Of a DNA stretch of 64,000 bases, positions 17,863 to 27,827 are shown piece after piece. The notes under the pieces were generated by a model. That model did not search any database. It saw nothing but the letters and a program-made list of their open reading frames with translations, and was not told where the DNA came from. The position numbers were made by a program, and so were the translations under genes. Origin of the DNA: Psychromarinibacter sp048262455 (lineage in GTDB: Bacteria; Pseudomonadota; Alphaproteobacteria; Rhodobacterales; Rhodobacteraceae); assembly GCA_048262455.1 (NCBI GenBank), contig JBLXFD010000006.1:99095-163094 (forward strand). Reading direction: 5' to 3'. How positions within the stretch are numbered: the stretch's first letter is position 1; every line of letters begins with the position of its first letter.

Positions 17863-18020
17863 GCGCCCGTCCGTGGGTGGGCGCTCCCGCCGCTGGTGGT
17901 CGCCACTTTATGGCACCGCCACGCCGTCGCTCCACCCCCGCGCCCACGTTGACGAAGCGCCCGCCCGGGGGACGGACGGGCGCTGGCCCGGCGGCACTGC
18001 GTGCCTTGTTCCGGGCCGGG
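17863..18020. repeat. right copy of an inverted repeat flanking hbdH
   Basis: Reverse complement of 16831-16989 with differences. It again carries GCGCCCGTCCGT (17863-17874) and ACGGACGGGCGC (17972-17983) near its ends. It fills nearly all of the space between hbdH and the DUF502 gene. Confidence 0.8.
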
Positions 18021-18058
18021 TGGTCATATCAGAAGGAATAATCGTGAAGCTGCCGCCC

Positions 18059-18811
18059 TCAGGCCGGCAGCTTCTCGCGCTCCTTGACCGGCAGCGCCGA
18101 GGGCTCCACCGGGGGCACCTTGGAATTCGGGTAGACCAGCCCCGCCGAGATCACCAGCTTGGCCGCGTCCTCGACCCCCATGTCCAGCTCGATGATGTCG
18201 CGGCGTGGCACGAACAGCAGGAAGCCGGAGGTGGGGTTCGGCGTGGTGGGCAGGAAGACCGACATCAGCTGCCCGCCCGCCGGGATCTTCTCCTGAATCT
18301 CGCCCTTCGCGGTGGTCGACACGAAGGCGATCGCCCAAAGCCCCTCGCGCGGGTACTGGATCAGGCAGGCCTTGTCGAAGGAGGTATCCGCCTGGGAGAA
18401 CACCGTTTCGGCGATCTGCTTCAGCCCGTTGTAAATCGACCGCACCACCGGCATCCGGTCCACCAGGCTTTCCGCGTAGGACAGAATCGAGCGGCCGATG
18501 ATCCCCTTGGCCATCCAGCCGATCAAGACGGTGAAGATCAGGAAGACCACCACCCCCACGCCGCGGATGTTCACCGGGGCGTCGATGCCAAAGACCGTCT
18601 CGATCACGTTCTCGGGTTGGTAGGGGCGCGGCACGAAGGGCAGCACGAACCCGTCCACCATGCCGATCACGGTCCACAGCAACCAGAGCGTCAGCCCGAT
18701 GGGCGCGATCACGACGAGGCCCGTCAGGAACGACGTCCGCAGGGCGCCGAAGCGCCTGCGTTTGACCCGCGGAGGCGGTGCCTCCGGCGGTTGGATCGGT
18801 ATTCTGCTCAT
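18059..18811 (-). CDS. DUF502 domain-containing membrane protein
   Basis: 250 residues. A basic N-terminus (RVKRRRFGALRTSF) is followed by two hydrophobic segments (LTGLVVIAPIGLTLWLLWTV and GVGVVVFLIFTVLIGW) and a soluble domain with PVVRSIYNGLKQIAETV and FLPTTPNPTSGFLLFVP, both characteristic of DUF502. The biochemical role of this family is unknown. It converges with hbdH and lies downstream of psuG on the same strand. Confidence 0.88.
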   Translation of the reverse strand: MSRIPIQPPEAPPPRVKRRRFGALRTSFLTGLVVIAPIGLTLWLLWTVIGMVDGFVLPFVPRPYQPENVIETVFGIDAPVNIRGVGVVVFLIFTVLIGWMAKGIIGRSILSYAESLVDRMPVVRSIYNGLKQIAETVFSQADTSFDKACLIQYPREGLWAIAFVSTTAKGEIQEKIPAGGQLMSVFLPTTPNPTSGFLLFVPRRDIIELDMGVEDAAKLVISAGLVYPNSKVPPVEPSALPVKEREKLPA

Positions 18812-18913
18812 CAGCGCCCAGCCGCAGCCGTCTTCATCTTCCGAAGATAGGGCCGCCCCGGCAGCGGGGCAATACGGGCGGGGCCGCGGGGGCAGATAAA
18901 GTTGACCGAAGCG

Positions 18914-19848
<935 letters not shown>

Positions 19849-19852
<4 letters not shown>

Positions 19853-20742
19853 TCTGTCGCGCCTCCGGAAATATGGGCGGCCGCTGCCTGCAGCGCGCGG
19901 TCCAGCGCCTCGGCGCCCTCGGCGCCCGCGCGTTCGGCGGCGATATGGGCGGCCATGAAGGTGTCGCCGGCGCCGGTGACGCGGGTCACCAGAACCTCGG
20001 GCGGGGTGGCGGCGATGACACCCTCTGGGGCGGCCAGCGCGGCGGGGCGGGCGCCGTCGGTCACCAGCACCCGCGCCGCACCGCGCTCGCGCAGCACCCG
20101 CGCGGCGGCCTCGGCGCCGTCGAAGACCGCGCCGCAGATCAGCCCGGCCTCCTCGCGGTTGACGTAAAGCGTGGCCCCCGGCACCCCCAGCAGCGGCACC
20201 AGCCGCTCGGCCTTGCCGGGGCTGGCGGGGGCGATGCGCAGGTCGGCGGCGGCGAAGGCGGGGCTGCGGGCAATCTCTCCCAGCAGCGCCTCGGTCAGGT
20301 TGCCGTCCAGCGCGATGGTGCCGGGGTAGGGGGCGGCCTCGCTGCCAAGCGCCCCGCCGGTCAGCGGCGCGAGGATCTTGGCGCCCGCCGCTTCCAGCGA
20401 GTGGGCGTCGGCGATGGCGGCGAGCAGGGTGCCGGCGGCCTCGATCGCCATGTAGCGGTCGGTGGGCAGGTCGTCCGAGCGGTAGACGTGCCGGGTCTCC
20501 AGCCCCATGCGTTGGCAGGCCTCGATCAGCGCGTCGCCCTCGGGGTCGCGCCCCACGGCGGTCAGCAGCGCGGGGGCAAGGCCGAAGCGGCGCAGGGTCA
20601 TGGCGATGTTCAGCGCCACGCCCCCGGGCACCCGGGTGATGCGGCCGGGCCGGTCGTCGCCGGCGCGCATGGGGCGGCTGGCGCGGCCGATCACGTCCCA
20701 CAGGACGGCGCCGATGCACAGGATGTCGGGCGTGTCGCTCAT
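19849..20742 (-). CDS. psuK: pseudouridine kinase (PfkB family)
   Basis: PfkB-type sugar kinase, 297 residues from MSDTPDILCIGAVLWDVIGR, expected to phosphorylate pseudouridine because it overlaps psuG. Motifs: GGVALNIA near the N-terminus and the PfkB signature VTGAGDTFMAAH near the C-terminus with the catalytic Asp. An in-frame upstream ATG at 20934 would add a Pro/Ala-rich leader overlapping the rpsB promoter area and is not preferred. Other PfkB substrates are possible on sequence alone. Confidence 0.88.
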
Positions 20743-20972
20743 GGCGCCGTTTGTGGCAAGCGGCGGGGGCGGGGGCAAGGGCGCCCATGGGGCAGGGGCC
20801 CGCCGCAGCGCGCTTGGCCCTTGCGCCGGCGCCCGCTTTGGCCTATGCCGCGCGCACTTCACAGGTGGAGCTTGGGCCTTTGCGGGGAGAAATCCCGTGC
20901 AGGTCCGCCGGTTGGGCCGGATGTCCGGTCTCAAGAGGCTCCGCCGAGGCGTAAACCGGAAAGGACACGGAC

Positions 20973-21836
20973 ATGGCGCTGCCTGAATTCTCGCTGCGTC
21001 AGCTTCTCGAAGCTGGCGTTCACTTCGGTCACCAGACCCAGCGGTGGAACCCCCGCATGGGCGAGTACATCTATGGTAACCGCAACGGCATTCACATTCT
21101 TGACCTGACGCAGACCGTCCCGATGCTGGACGCCGCGCTCAAGGTGATCCGAGACACCGTCGCGAAGAACGGCCGCATCCTCTTCGTCGGCACCAAGCGC
21201 CAGGCGCAGAAGCCGATCGCCGACGCCGCCGAGCGTTGCGCGCAGTACTACATGAACCACCGCTGGCTGGGCGGCACGCTGACCAACTGGAAAACCGTGT
21301 CGCAGTCGATCAACCGGCTCAAGCAGATCGACGAGCAGATGGCGCAAGGCGCCGAGGGCCTGACCAAGCGCGAGCGTCTGTCGATCGAGCGTGACCGCGC
21401 CAAGCTGGAAGCCTCGCTGGGCGGCATCCGCGAGATGGGCGGCGTGCCGGACCTGTTGTTCGTCATCGACGTGAACAAGGAAGACCTGGCGATCCTCGAG
21501 GCCCGCAAGCTGGGCATCCCGGTGGTGGCCGTGGTCGACACCAACTGCTCGCCCGATGGCGTGGACTACGTGATCCCCGGCAACGACGACGCCGCCCGGG
21601 CCATCGCGCTGTACTGCGACCTGGTGAGCCGCGCCGCGCTGGACGGCATGTCCGCCCAGCTGGACGCCGCCGGTGTCGACATGGGCGCCATGGAAGAGGC
21701 TCCCGAGGAAGACGCCATCGAGGAGGTCGAGGAGACCCCGGCCAACGCCGAGGCGCCGCTGGAGATCTCGGACGAGGCCGCGCGCGACGACGCGATCGCC
21801 AAGGACGCGCCCTACGAGCTGGAAAACAAGGGCTGA
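20973..21836 (+). CDS. rpsB: 30S ribosomal protein S2
   Basis: Ribosomal protein of the small subunit, 287 residues with the S2 signatures RQLLEAGVHFGHQTQRWNP (residues 9-27) and PDLLFVIDVNKEDLAILEA. The C-terminus has an acidic extension of about 45 residues (EEAPEEDAIEEVEE) beyond the usual length, which is common in this order. It is divergent from psuK and is followed by tsf, the standard rpsB-tsf operon. Confidence 0.98.
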   Translation: MALPEFSLRQLLEAGVHFGHQTQRWNPRMGEYIYGNRNGIHILDLTQTVPMLDAALKVIRDTVAKNGRILFVGTKRQAQKPIADAAERCAQYYMNHRWLGGTLTNWKTVSQSINRLKQIDEQMAQGAEGLTKRERLSIERDRAKLEASLGGIREMGGVPDLLFVIDVNKEDLAILEARKLGIPVVAVVDTNCSPDGVDYVIPGNDDAARAIALYCDLVSRAALDGMSAQLDAAGVDMGAMEEAPEEDAIEEVEETPANAEAPLEISDEAARDDAIAKDAPYELENKG

Positions 21837-21857
21837 AGCCCCCATTTCCCATAGCTT

Positions 21858-21885
21858 GCCGGGTGGGGCATCGGCCCCGCCCGGC
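21858..21885 (+). promoter_or_regulatory. hairpin between rpsB and tsf
   Basis: A twelve-pair GC stem (21858-21869 with 21874-21885, one G-T pair) with the four-base loop ATCG. There is no T run after it, so it is more likely an attenuator or RNA stability element than a full terminator. It lies 30 bases before the tsf start. Confidence 0.6.
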
Positions 21886-21914
21886 CTTCCGTTTCAGACA
21901 AGAGGAGCCATAAG

Positions 21915-22790
21915 ATGGCAATCACCGCTGCACAGGTGAAAGAGCTGCGCGAGACCACCGGCGCCGGCATGATGGACGCCAAGAAGGCGCTGGTCGAGGC
22001 CGACGGCGACATGGAAGCCGCGGTCGACTGGCTGCGCACCAAGGGCCTGGCGAAGGCCGCCAAGAAATCCGGCCGCACCGCCGCCGAGGGCCTGGTGGCC
22101 GTCGCGGTCAAGGACGGCGTGGGCGTCGCGGTCGAGATCAACTCGGAAACCGATTTCGTCGGCAAGAACAGCGAGTTCCAGTCCATGGTCAAAGCCGTGG
22201 CCGACGTCGCGCTGGAAGCCCGTTCCGTTGACGAGTTGGCCGGTATGGACATGGGCGGCAAGACCGTTGCCGACACCATCACCGACAAGATCGCCAAGAT
22301 CGGCGAGAACATGACCCTGCGCCGCATGGCGCGGCTCGAGGGCGAGACCGTTGTGTCCTACATCCACAACGCCGCCGCCAACGACATGGGCAAGATCGGC
22401 GTCCTGGTGGCGCTGAACGGCGCCGACAACGGCATCGGCCGCCAGATCGCCATGCACGTCGCCGCCGCCAACCCGGCCTCGCTGTCGGAAAAGGATCTCG
22501 ATCCCGCGGTGATCGAGAAGGAAAAGCAGGTCCAGATGGACATCGCGCGCGAGTCCGGCAAGCCCGAGGCGGTCATCGAGAAGATGATCGAGGGCCGGAT
22601 GAAGAAGTACCTGGCCGAGGTCACGCTGCTGGGTCAGCAGTTCGTGGTGAACCCCGACCAGACCGTCGCCGAGGCCGCCAAGGAAGCGGGCGTCGAGGTG
22701 CTGGGTTTCGTGCGCCTGGAAGTGGGCGAGGGGATCGAGAAGGTCGAGGAAGACTTCGCCGCCGAGGTCGCCAAGGCCGCCCAGGGCTGA
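21915..22790 (+). CDS. tsf: translation elongation factor Ts
   Basis: Guanine nucleotide exchange factor for EF-Tu. 291 residues: N-terminal UBA-like domain with VKELRETTGAGMMDAKKAL (residues 8-26), core with VAVEINSETDFVGKN, dimerisation region, and the final helix pair. A GAGGAG ribosome site precedes the ATG. A bidirectional terminator follows about 100 bases after the stop. Confidence 0.98.
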   Translation: MAITAAQVKELRETTGAGMMDAKKALVEADGDMEAAVDWLRTKGLAKAAKKSGRTAAEGLVAVAVKDGVGVAVEINSETDFVGKNSEFQSMVKAVADVALEARSVDELAGMDMGGKTVADTITDKIAKIGENMTLRRMARLEGETVVSYIHNAAANDMGKIGVLVALNGADNGIGRQIAMHVAAANPASLSEKDLDPAVIEKEKQVQMDIARESGKPEAVIEKMIEGRMKKYLAEVTLLGQQFVVNPDQTVAEAAKEAGVEVLGFVRLEVGEGIEKVEEDFAAEVAKAAQG

Positions 22791-22894
22791 TCCGCGCCGC
22801 GGTTCCGGCCTTTGGCCGGGGCCGCACCGCCGGCAACCGGGGGTCGCACCGGGTTGAAGGACCGGGTCACAAGCTACGGGACGGACATAAAAAA

Positions 22895-22931
22895 GCGGTG
22901 CAGCCCGGACAGGACTGCACCGCCTTTTTTT
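22895..22931. terminator. bidirectional intrinsic terminator after tsf
   Basis: GCGGTGCAG (22895-22903) pairs with CTGCACCGC (22915-22923); further pairing is possible inside the loop. T residues at 22925-22931 serve the + strand, and an A run just before the stem serves the minus strand. It ends the rpsB-tsf transcript and anything reading leftward from the LuxR side. Confidence 0.9.
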
Positions 22932-23105
22932 GAGGTCGACCCACTCGAACGAGTTGGGGATGAGGACGAAGTCGGTCACCTTCTGGGTGCCAGCCCGTCT
23001 GTGGACTATGCACAGACGAACCAGCGTTCCGGTTTCCCGGTCCGGCCACATTCCTGAAAATACAAGAGGATCTGCGACCGGCTGTTCCCTGGCCAATGCC
23101 ACCAC

Positions 23106-23273
23106 TCACGGAACACGATCACTGTGCCTATTACGTTAAGGTAATTCTAGTAGGGTTTTCCCTACCTTTTACCAAATTTTACCATTTGGCGGGATTCGTT
23201 TTCGTTAACTATTAGGATGTTAGGTACTGCGGCGGGTGTAAAGTTAACTAAATTCAATCAGGAGTTGAAAGAG
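23106..23273. promoter_or_regulatory. AT-rich intergenic segment with two inverted repeats
   Basis: Part of the 483-base gap between tsf and the LuxR gene. It contains a perfect GTAGGG-TTTT-CCCTAC dyad (23150-23165), a CCAAAT-6-ATTTGG dyad (23172-23189) and two GTTAAC sites (23214-23219, 23243-23248). Its base composition is strikingly different from the surroundings. The dyads look like protein binding sites. The remaining 22932-23105 part holds only an uncertain minus-strand frame. Confidence 0.5.
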
Positions 23274-24017
23274 TTATACCTCTACACGGAAGATCTGGTT
23301 TTGCAGGCTCGCTTTCAGCACCGCCTGCGCCGTCGTCTCGACGTCCAGCGCCTCGCGCGCCAGCCGTAGGTGCTTCTCGACGGTGGCGGCGGTCAGGCCC
23401 ATGATGACGCCGATGTCCTGGGTGGTCTTGCCTTCGCCGACCCATTCCAGCGCCTCGCGCTGCCGCCGGGTCAGGGTCTTGCGGGTGTTGGGGTAGGGCA
23501 GGGTCAGCAGCTTCAGGTGCATCACCTTGTTCATGGCCACCAGCTGCCGCCCGTGCTGGTCCCACAGCGCGTCCGCATCCGCCTGGCTGGCGCCGTCCGC
23601 CGGTATCAGCGCGATCGCCGCGACGCTGCGCGCGCCGGTGCCGCAGAAGCTGATGGAATAGCCGGCGGTCAGCCCGTGGCGGTGGTTGAAGGCGATGACT
23701 TCCTTTTCCTGCTCGGTCAGCTTTCCGGCGTTCTCGGTGATCCAGCCCCAGCTGCGGGCGCCGCTGTTCTCGGTGGCCCAGCGGACCATGGGGCCGTGCA
23801 GGTACAGCCCGTCGTTGATGTAGGTGTCCATGTACGTGTCGCCGACGTTGGTCAGGATCACGAAGTCGTCCCGGGCGCCAAGGCTGTGGCGCGAGCGCGA
23901 GGTGCTCATGCCGTAGATCAGCCGGGGGAAGCCGTATTCGGCCATGGCATCACAATGGATGCGCCAGAGCGCGTCCATGGATCTGGCGGAGGTAATTCTC
24001 TCTACATACTCAAACAT
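23274..24017 (-). CDS. LuxR-family regulator with autoinducer-binding domain (solo)
   Basis: 247 residues. Residues about 15-165 match the autoinducer-binding fold (YINDGLYLHGPMVRWA and GLTAGYSISFCGTG), and residues about 178-240 form a GerE helix-turn-helix (TLTRRQREALEWVGEGKTTQ, then GLTAATVEKHLRLAREALDV). No luxI-type synthase gene is present, so it is a LuxR solo here. It converges on tsf and could act on the adjacent AT-rich segment; both points are inferences. Confidence 0.9.
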   Translation of the reverse strand: MFEYVERITSARSMDALWRIHCDAMAEYGFPRLIYGMSTSRSRHSLGARDDFVILTNVGDTYMDTYINDGLYLHGPMVRWATENSGARSWGWITENAGKLTEQEKEVIAFNHRHGLTAGYSISFCGTGARSVAAIALIPADGASQADADALWDQHGRQLVAMNKVMHLKLLTLPYPNTRKTLTRRQREALEWVGEGKTTQDIGVIMGLTAATVEKHLRLAREALDVETTAQAVLKASLQNQIFRVEV

Positions 24018-24214
24018 CTCAGTCCGTCGCCCATAGGCGGAAGGCCCTGTATCCTCAATTGTGGAGCGTGGGCTTGGCGGGTCAACCGGAATCGCCGGAA
24101 CGGGCGCGCGCGGGGGCCGCGCTGTTGCGGCAAAGGGCTTTTGGGCGCCCGGGGGGTTAATACATTATTTACATAATACCGATTACCGGACTTAAGGATG
24201 AGCCCGTGGCGCCA

Positions 24215-24904
24215 TCACCCCAGCGCGTAGCCGGCCCCCCGCACCGTGCGGATCGGATCATCGCCGCCGTGCTGGCGCAGCGCCTTGCGCAGCCGGCCGA
24301 TGTGCACGTCCACAGTGCGGGTATCGACATAGATGTCGCGGCCCCAGACCCTGTCCAGCAGCTGGTCGCGGGACCAGACGCGGCCGGGTTTCTCCATGAA
24401 GGTGCTCAGCAGCCGGAACTCCGTCGGCCCCAGCTTCAGCGCCTGACCGCCGCGGGTCACGCGGTGCGTCTCGGCGTCCAGCGCGATGTCCTGGTACTCC
24501 AGCCGCTCGCCCACCGCCGCGGGCCGCGTGCGGCGCAGCTGGGCGCGCACCCGGGCCATCAGCTCGACCACCGAGAACGGTTTGACCATGTAGTCGTCCG
24601 CCCCGGTCTCCAGCCCGCGCACGCGGTCGACCTCCTCCGACCGCGCCGACAGCATGATGATCGGCACCGCGCGGGTCGCCGGCCGGGTCTTCAGCCGGCG
24701 GCAGATCTCGATGCCCGAGACGCCCGGCAGCATCCAGTCCAGCACGATGACATCCGGTGTTTCCTCGTCCACCAGCAGCAGCGCGTCGTCGCCGGTGGCG
24801 GCGCTGGCGACGCGGAAACCCTCTGCCTCGAGATTGTAGGCCAGCACCTCGCGTTGCGAAGGCTCGTCCTCGACCACCAGCACCCGGGGCTGCACGGCGG
24901 TCAT
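24215..24904 (-). CDS. phoB: phosphate regulon response regulator PhoB
   Basis: OmpR-type transcription factor that activates Pho genes when phosphorylated by PhoR. 229 residues: receiver domain with Asp56 (VLDWMLPGVSG) and MVKPF, then a winged helix with GPTEFRLLSTFMEKPGRVWS and VDVHIGRLRKAL. The start overlaps the phoU stop (ATGA). It is the last gene of the pst-phoU-phoB operon. Confidence 0.97.
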   Translation of the reverse strand: MTAVQPRVLVVEDEPSQREVLAYNLEAEGFRVASAATGDDALLLVDEETPDVIVLDWMLPGVSGIEICRRLKTRPATRAVPIIMLSARSEEVDRVRGLETGADDYMVKPFSVVELMARVRAQLRRTRPAAVGERLEYQDIALDAETHRVTRGGQALKLGPTEFRLLSTFMEKPGRVWSRDQLLDRVWGRDIYVDTRTVDVHIGRLRKALRQHGGDDPIRTVRGAGYALG

Positions 24905-25620
24905 TCCACCCTGCCCCCGGCGTTCATGTAGGGCGTCTCGTCGGACTTGGGCCGGCGTTCCTCGGGGAACTGGCCGGTGACCACGTAGACCACCTGTTCG
25001 GCGATCGAGGTGACGTGGTCGCCCATCCGCTCCATGTTCTTGGCGATGAAATGCAGGTGCATGCAGGCGGTGATGTTTCGCGGGTCTTCCATCATGTGGG
25101 TCAGCAGCTCGCGGAACACCGCGTTGTACATCTGGTCCACCTCCTCGTCGCGCTCGATCACCTGCGCGGCAAGGGCGGCGTCGCGCTGCGCGAAGGCGTC
25201 CAGCGCGTCCTTCAGCATGCTCTCCACGTCCCGCGACATGCGCCGGATCGCCGGCGCCGCATCCTCGATGGGCGTCAGCGTGGCCAGCACCGTGGTACGT
25301 TTCGCGAGGTTCTTGGTGTAGTCGCCGCAGCGTTCGAGGTTGGCGCTGATCTTCATCACGCTCAGCACCGTGCGCAGGTCGGTGGCCATGGGGCTGCGCA
25401 GCGCGATGATGCGCACCGCCTCCTCGTTGACCTCGTTCTCCAGCGCGTCGATCCGCTTGTCGGTGCGCCGCACCTCCTGGGCCAGCTCCTCGTCCCGGTC
25501 CAGGAAGGCCCGCACCGCCTGCTGGATCGAGGCCTCCACCAGCCCGCCCATCTTCATGATCAGCGCCTGCAGCGTCTCGAGGTCGCGGTCGAAGGCGGAG
25601 GATATGTGTTTCTCGGGCAT
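24901..25620 (-). CDS. phoU: phosphate signalling protein PhoU
   Basis: Two three-helix bundles that link the Pst transporter to PhoR and restrain PhoB signalling. From the ATG at 25620 (MPEKHISSAFDRDLETLQAL) the product is 239 residues, the family's usual length; an upstream start at 25719 would overlap pstB by about 95 bases and is rejected. PhoU metal-binding motifs appear as NLERCGDYTKNLAKR and NMERMGDHVTSIAE. Only four bases separate it from pstB. Confidence 0.96.
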   Translation of the reverse strand: MPEKHISSAFDRDLETLQALIMKMGGLVEASIQQAVRAFLDRDEELAQEVRRTDKRIDALENEVNEEAVRIIALRSPMATDLRTVLSVMKISANLERCGDYTKNLAKRTTVLATLTPIEDAAPAIRRMSRDVESMLKDALDAFAQRDAALAAQVIERDEEVDQMYNAVFRELLTHMMEDPRNITACMHLHFIAKNMERMGDHVTSIAEQVVYVVTGQFPEERRPKSDETPYMNAGGRVE

Positions 25621-25624
25621 GGCT

Positions 25625-26461
25625 CTATCCGATCCTTCCCGAGATGTAGGCCTCGGTCCTGGGGTCCTGGGGATTGGTGAAGATCTGGTCGGTGTCGCCG
25701 AATTCCACAAGGTTTCCAAGGTGGAAGAAGGCGGTCTTCTGGCTGACGCGGGCGGCCTGCTGCATCGAGTGGGTGACGATCACCACCGAGTAGTCGCGCC
25801 GCAGCTCGTCGATCAGGTCCTCCACCTGGTCGGTGGCGATGGGGTCGAGCGCGGAACACGGCTCGTCCATCAGCAACACCTCGGGCTCGGTGGCCACCGC
25901 GCGGGCGATGCACAGACGCTGCTGCTGGCCGCCCGACAGGCCGGTGCCGGGCGCCGACAGCCGGTCCTTCACCTCGTCCCAGATCGCCCCGCGCCGCAGC
26001 GCCCGCTCGACGATCTCGTCAAGGTCGGCCTTGGACCGGGCCAGCCCGTGAATGCGCGGGCCGTAGGCGACGTTGTCGTAGATCGACTTCGGGAACGGAT
26101 TCGGCTTCTGGAACACCATCCCCACCTTGGCGCGCAGCTGCACCGGGTCGACCTTGCGGTCGTAGATGTCCTCGCCGTCGATGCAGATCAACCCCTGCAC
26201 CCGGGCCACGTCAATGGTGTCGTTCATCCGGTTGATGCAGCGCAGGAAAGTCGACTTGCCGCAGCCCGACGGCCCGATGAAGGCGGTGACGGCGCGGTCG
26301 CCGATGTCCACGTCCACGTCCTTGATGGCATGGGTGTCGCCGTACCACACGTTCACGTCGCGGGCCGAGATCTTCGCGTCACCCGCCTGCCCCGCCGCCT
26401 GGTGCCGCGCGGGTTTCGCATCGGCGTCAGCGGCTTGCGCGGTCTTGTTCATGTCGTTCAT
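25625..26461 (-). CDS. pstB: phosphate ABC transporter ATP-binding protein PstB
   Basis: ATPase subunit of the high-affinity phosphate importer. 278 residues with Walker A GPSGCGKST, signature LSGGQQQRLCIARA and Walker B VLLMDEPCSALDP. The first 30 residues are an Ala-rich extension before KISARDVNVWYGDTHAI. A downstream ATG (MNKTAQ) is also possible. It sits between pstA and phoU. Confidence 0.97.
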   Translation of the reverse strand: MNDMNKTAQAADADAKPARHQAAGQAGDAKISARDVNVWYGDTHAIKDVDVDIGDRAVTAFIGPSGCGKSTFLRCINRMNDTIDVARVQGLICIDGEDIYDRKVDPVQLRAKVGMVFQKPNPFPKSIYDNVAYGPRIHGLARSKADLDEIVERALRRGAIWDEVKDRLSAPGTGLSGGQQQRLCIARAVATEPEVLLMDEPCSALDPIATDQVEDLIDELRRDYSVVIVTHSMQQAARVSQKTAFFHLGNLVEFGDTDQIFTNPQDPRTEAYISGRIG

Positions 26462-26471
26462 TCAGCTCTCC

Positions 26472-27827
26472 CTACCAGCGCCGCTCGAACCGGCGGCGCA
26501 GGATGATGGCGATGATGTTCATGGTCATCAGGAACACGAGCAGCACGATGATACCGCCCCAGGCGCGTTCGTAATAGGCCGGGTCCGCGCGCTTGGCCCA
26601 TTCGTATATCTGCGCCGGCATCGCCGAGTTCGGATCGAGGAACCCCGAGGCCACCCCGTCGGGGTAGTTCGAGGCGATGTAGCCCACCATGCCGATCAGC
26701 AGCAGCGGCGCGGTTTCCCCCAGCGCCTGCGCCAGCCCGATGATGGTGCCGGTCAGGATGCCGGGTATCGCCAGCGGCAGCACGTGGTGGAACACGGCCT
26801 GCGTCTTCGACGCCCCCACCCCCAGCGCCGCGTCGCGGATCGAGGGCGGCACCGCCTTCAGCGAGGCGCGGGTGGCGATGATGATGGTGGGCAGCGTCAT
26901 CAGCGTCAGCACCAGCCCGCCCACCAGCGGCGCCGATTGCGGCAGCCCGGCGAACTGTATGAAGACGGCGAGGCCAAGGATGCCGAAGACGATGGACGGC
27001 ACCGCCGCGAGGTTCGAGATATTCACCTCGATCACGTCGGTGAACCAGTTCTTCGGCGCGAATTCCTCAAGGTAGATCGAGGCGGCCACGCCGATCGGCA
27101 GCGCCAGCGCCAGCACCACCAGCATCATGAACAGCGAGCCCAGCATGGCCACGCCAATGCCCGCCTGCTCCGGCCGGCTTTCCGAGGCGTCGGCGCCGGT
27201 GATGAACTGCCAGTTGAAGCTGCGCTTGACGTCGCCGGTCTCCACCAGCGCGTCAACGATATCAAGGTGTTCCGCGTCGAGGTTCTTGTCCCGCGCAAGA
27301 TCGGCGCGCGCCACCCGGCCCTTCAGGTAGCCGTCCACGCGGCTGGCGGTCAGCAGCCGGAACTCCACCGTCTCGCCCAGCCGGTCCGGGTTCGCCAGCA
27401 CGAAGTCCCGCACCTCGGCGGCGGCGGAGGAGGACAGCAGCTTGCGCTGCTCCTTGCCCGCGCCCACGCTCGTCTCGACCCCCCGCGCCGCCAGCAGCCG
27501 CTCCAGCGCGTCGTCCAGCAGCGGGTTGTAGCCGAAGGTGGAAACCTTCGCCATTTCAGCGGGATCGCGGTTGCCCTTCTTGTCCAGCGCCTCGGCCTCC
27601 AGCACCACCGGCAGGGTGATGAAGGTCTGGGTGAAGGCCGGCAGCCCGTTGCGCACGATGGCCGTCAGCAGCACCGCGAGGAACACCAGCCCCACCAGCA
27701 CCGCGGCCATGCCGTAGTACTTGAACCGCTTCTCGGCGGCATTGCGGCGCCGGGTGCGGGCGTCGGTCCGGTAAAGCGACTTGTGCCGGCGCTCCGGCGC
27801 GGCGCCGGGGGGGCTTGTGTCGGTCAT
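26472..27827 (-). CDS. pstA: phosphate ABC transporter permease PstA
   Basis: Membrane subunit of the Pst phosphate importer, 451 residues and longer than the 296-residue E. coli protein. The added N-terminal part (one membrane segment, residues about 38-62, then a soluble region to about 215) resembles the DUF3333 extension of other alphaproteobacteria. The permease core carries the EAA-type loop SIRDAALGVGASKTQAVFHH. The start overlaps the pstC stop by four bases. Confidence 0.95.
   Translation of the reverse strand: MTDTSPPGAAPERRHKSLYRTDARTRRRNAAEKRFKYYGMAAVLVGLVFLAVLLTAIVRNGLPAFTQTFITLPVVLEAEALDKKGNRDPAEMAKVSTFGYNPLLDDALERLLAARGVETSVGAGKEQRKLLSSSAAAEVRDFVLANPDRLGETVEFRLLTASRVDGYLKGRVARADLARDKNLDAEHLDIVDALVETGDVKRSFNWQFITGADASESRPEQAGIGVAMLGSLFMMLVVLALALPIGVAASIYLEEFAPKNWFTDVIEVNISNLAAVPSIVFGILGLAVFIQFAGLPQSAPLVGGLVLTLMTLPTIIIATRASLKAVPPSIRDAALGVGASKTQAVFHHVLPLAIPGILTGTIIGLAQALGETAPLLLIGMVGYIASNYPDGVASGFLDPNSAMPAQIYEWAKRADPAYYERAWGGIIVLLVFLMTMNIIAIILRRRFERRW

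Noticed and set aside
22894..23105. Minus-strand frame beginning MVALAREQPVADPL with a protein-like middle (LCIVHRR, VTDFVLIPNSF)
   Set aside because: It reads straight through the strong terminator and on into the antisense of tsf, has no family match, and has no good ribosome site. A decayed or frameshifted gene is possible but unproven.
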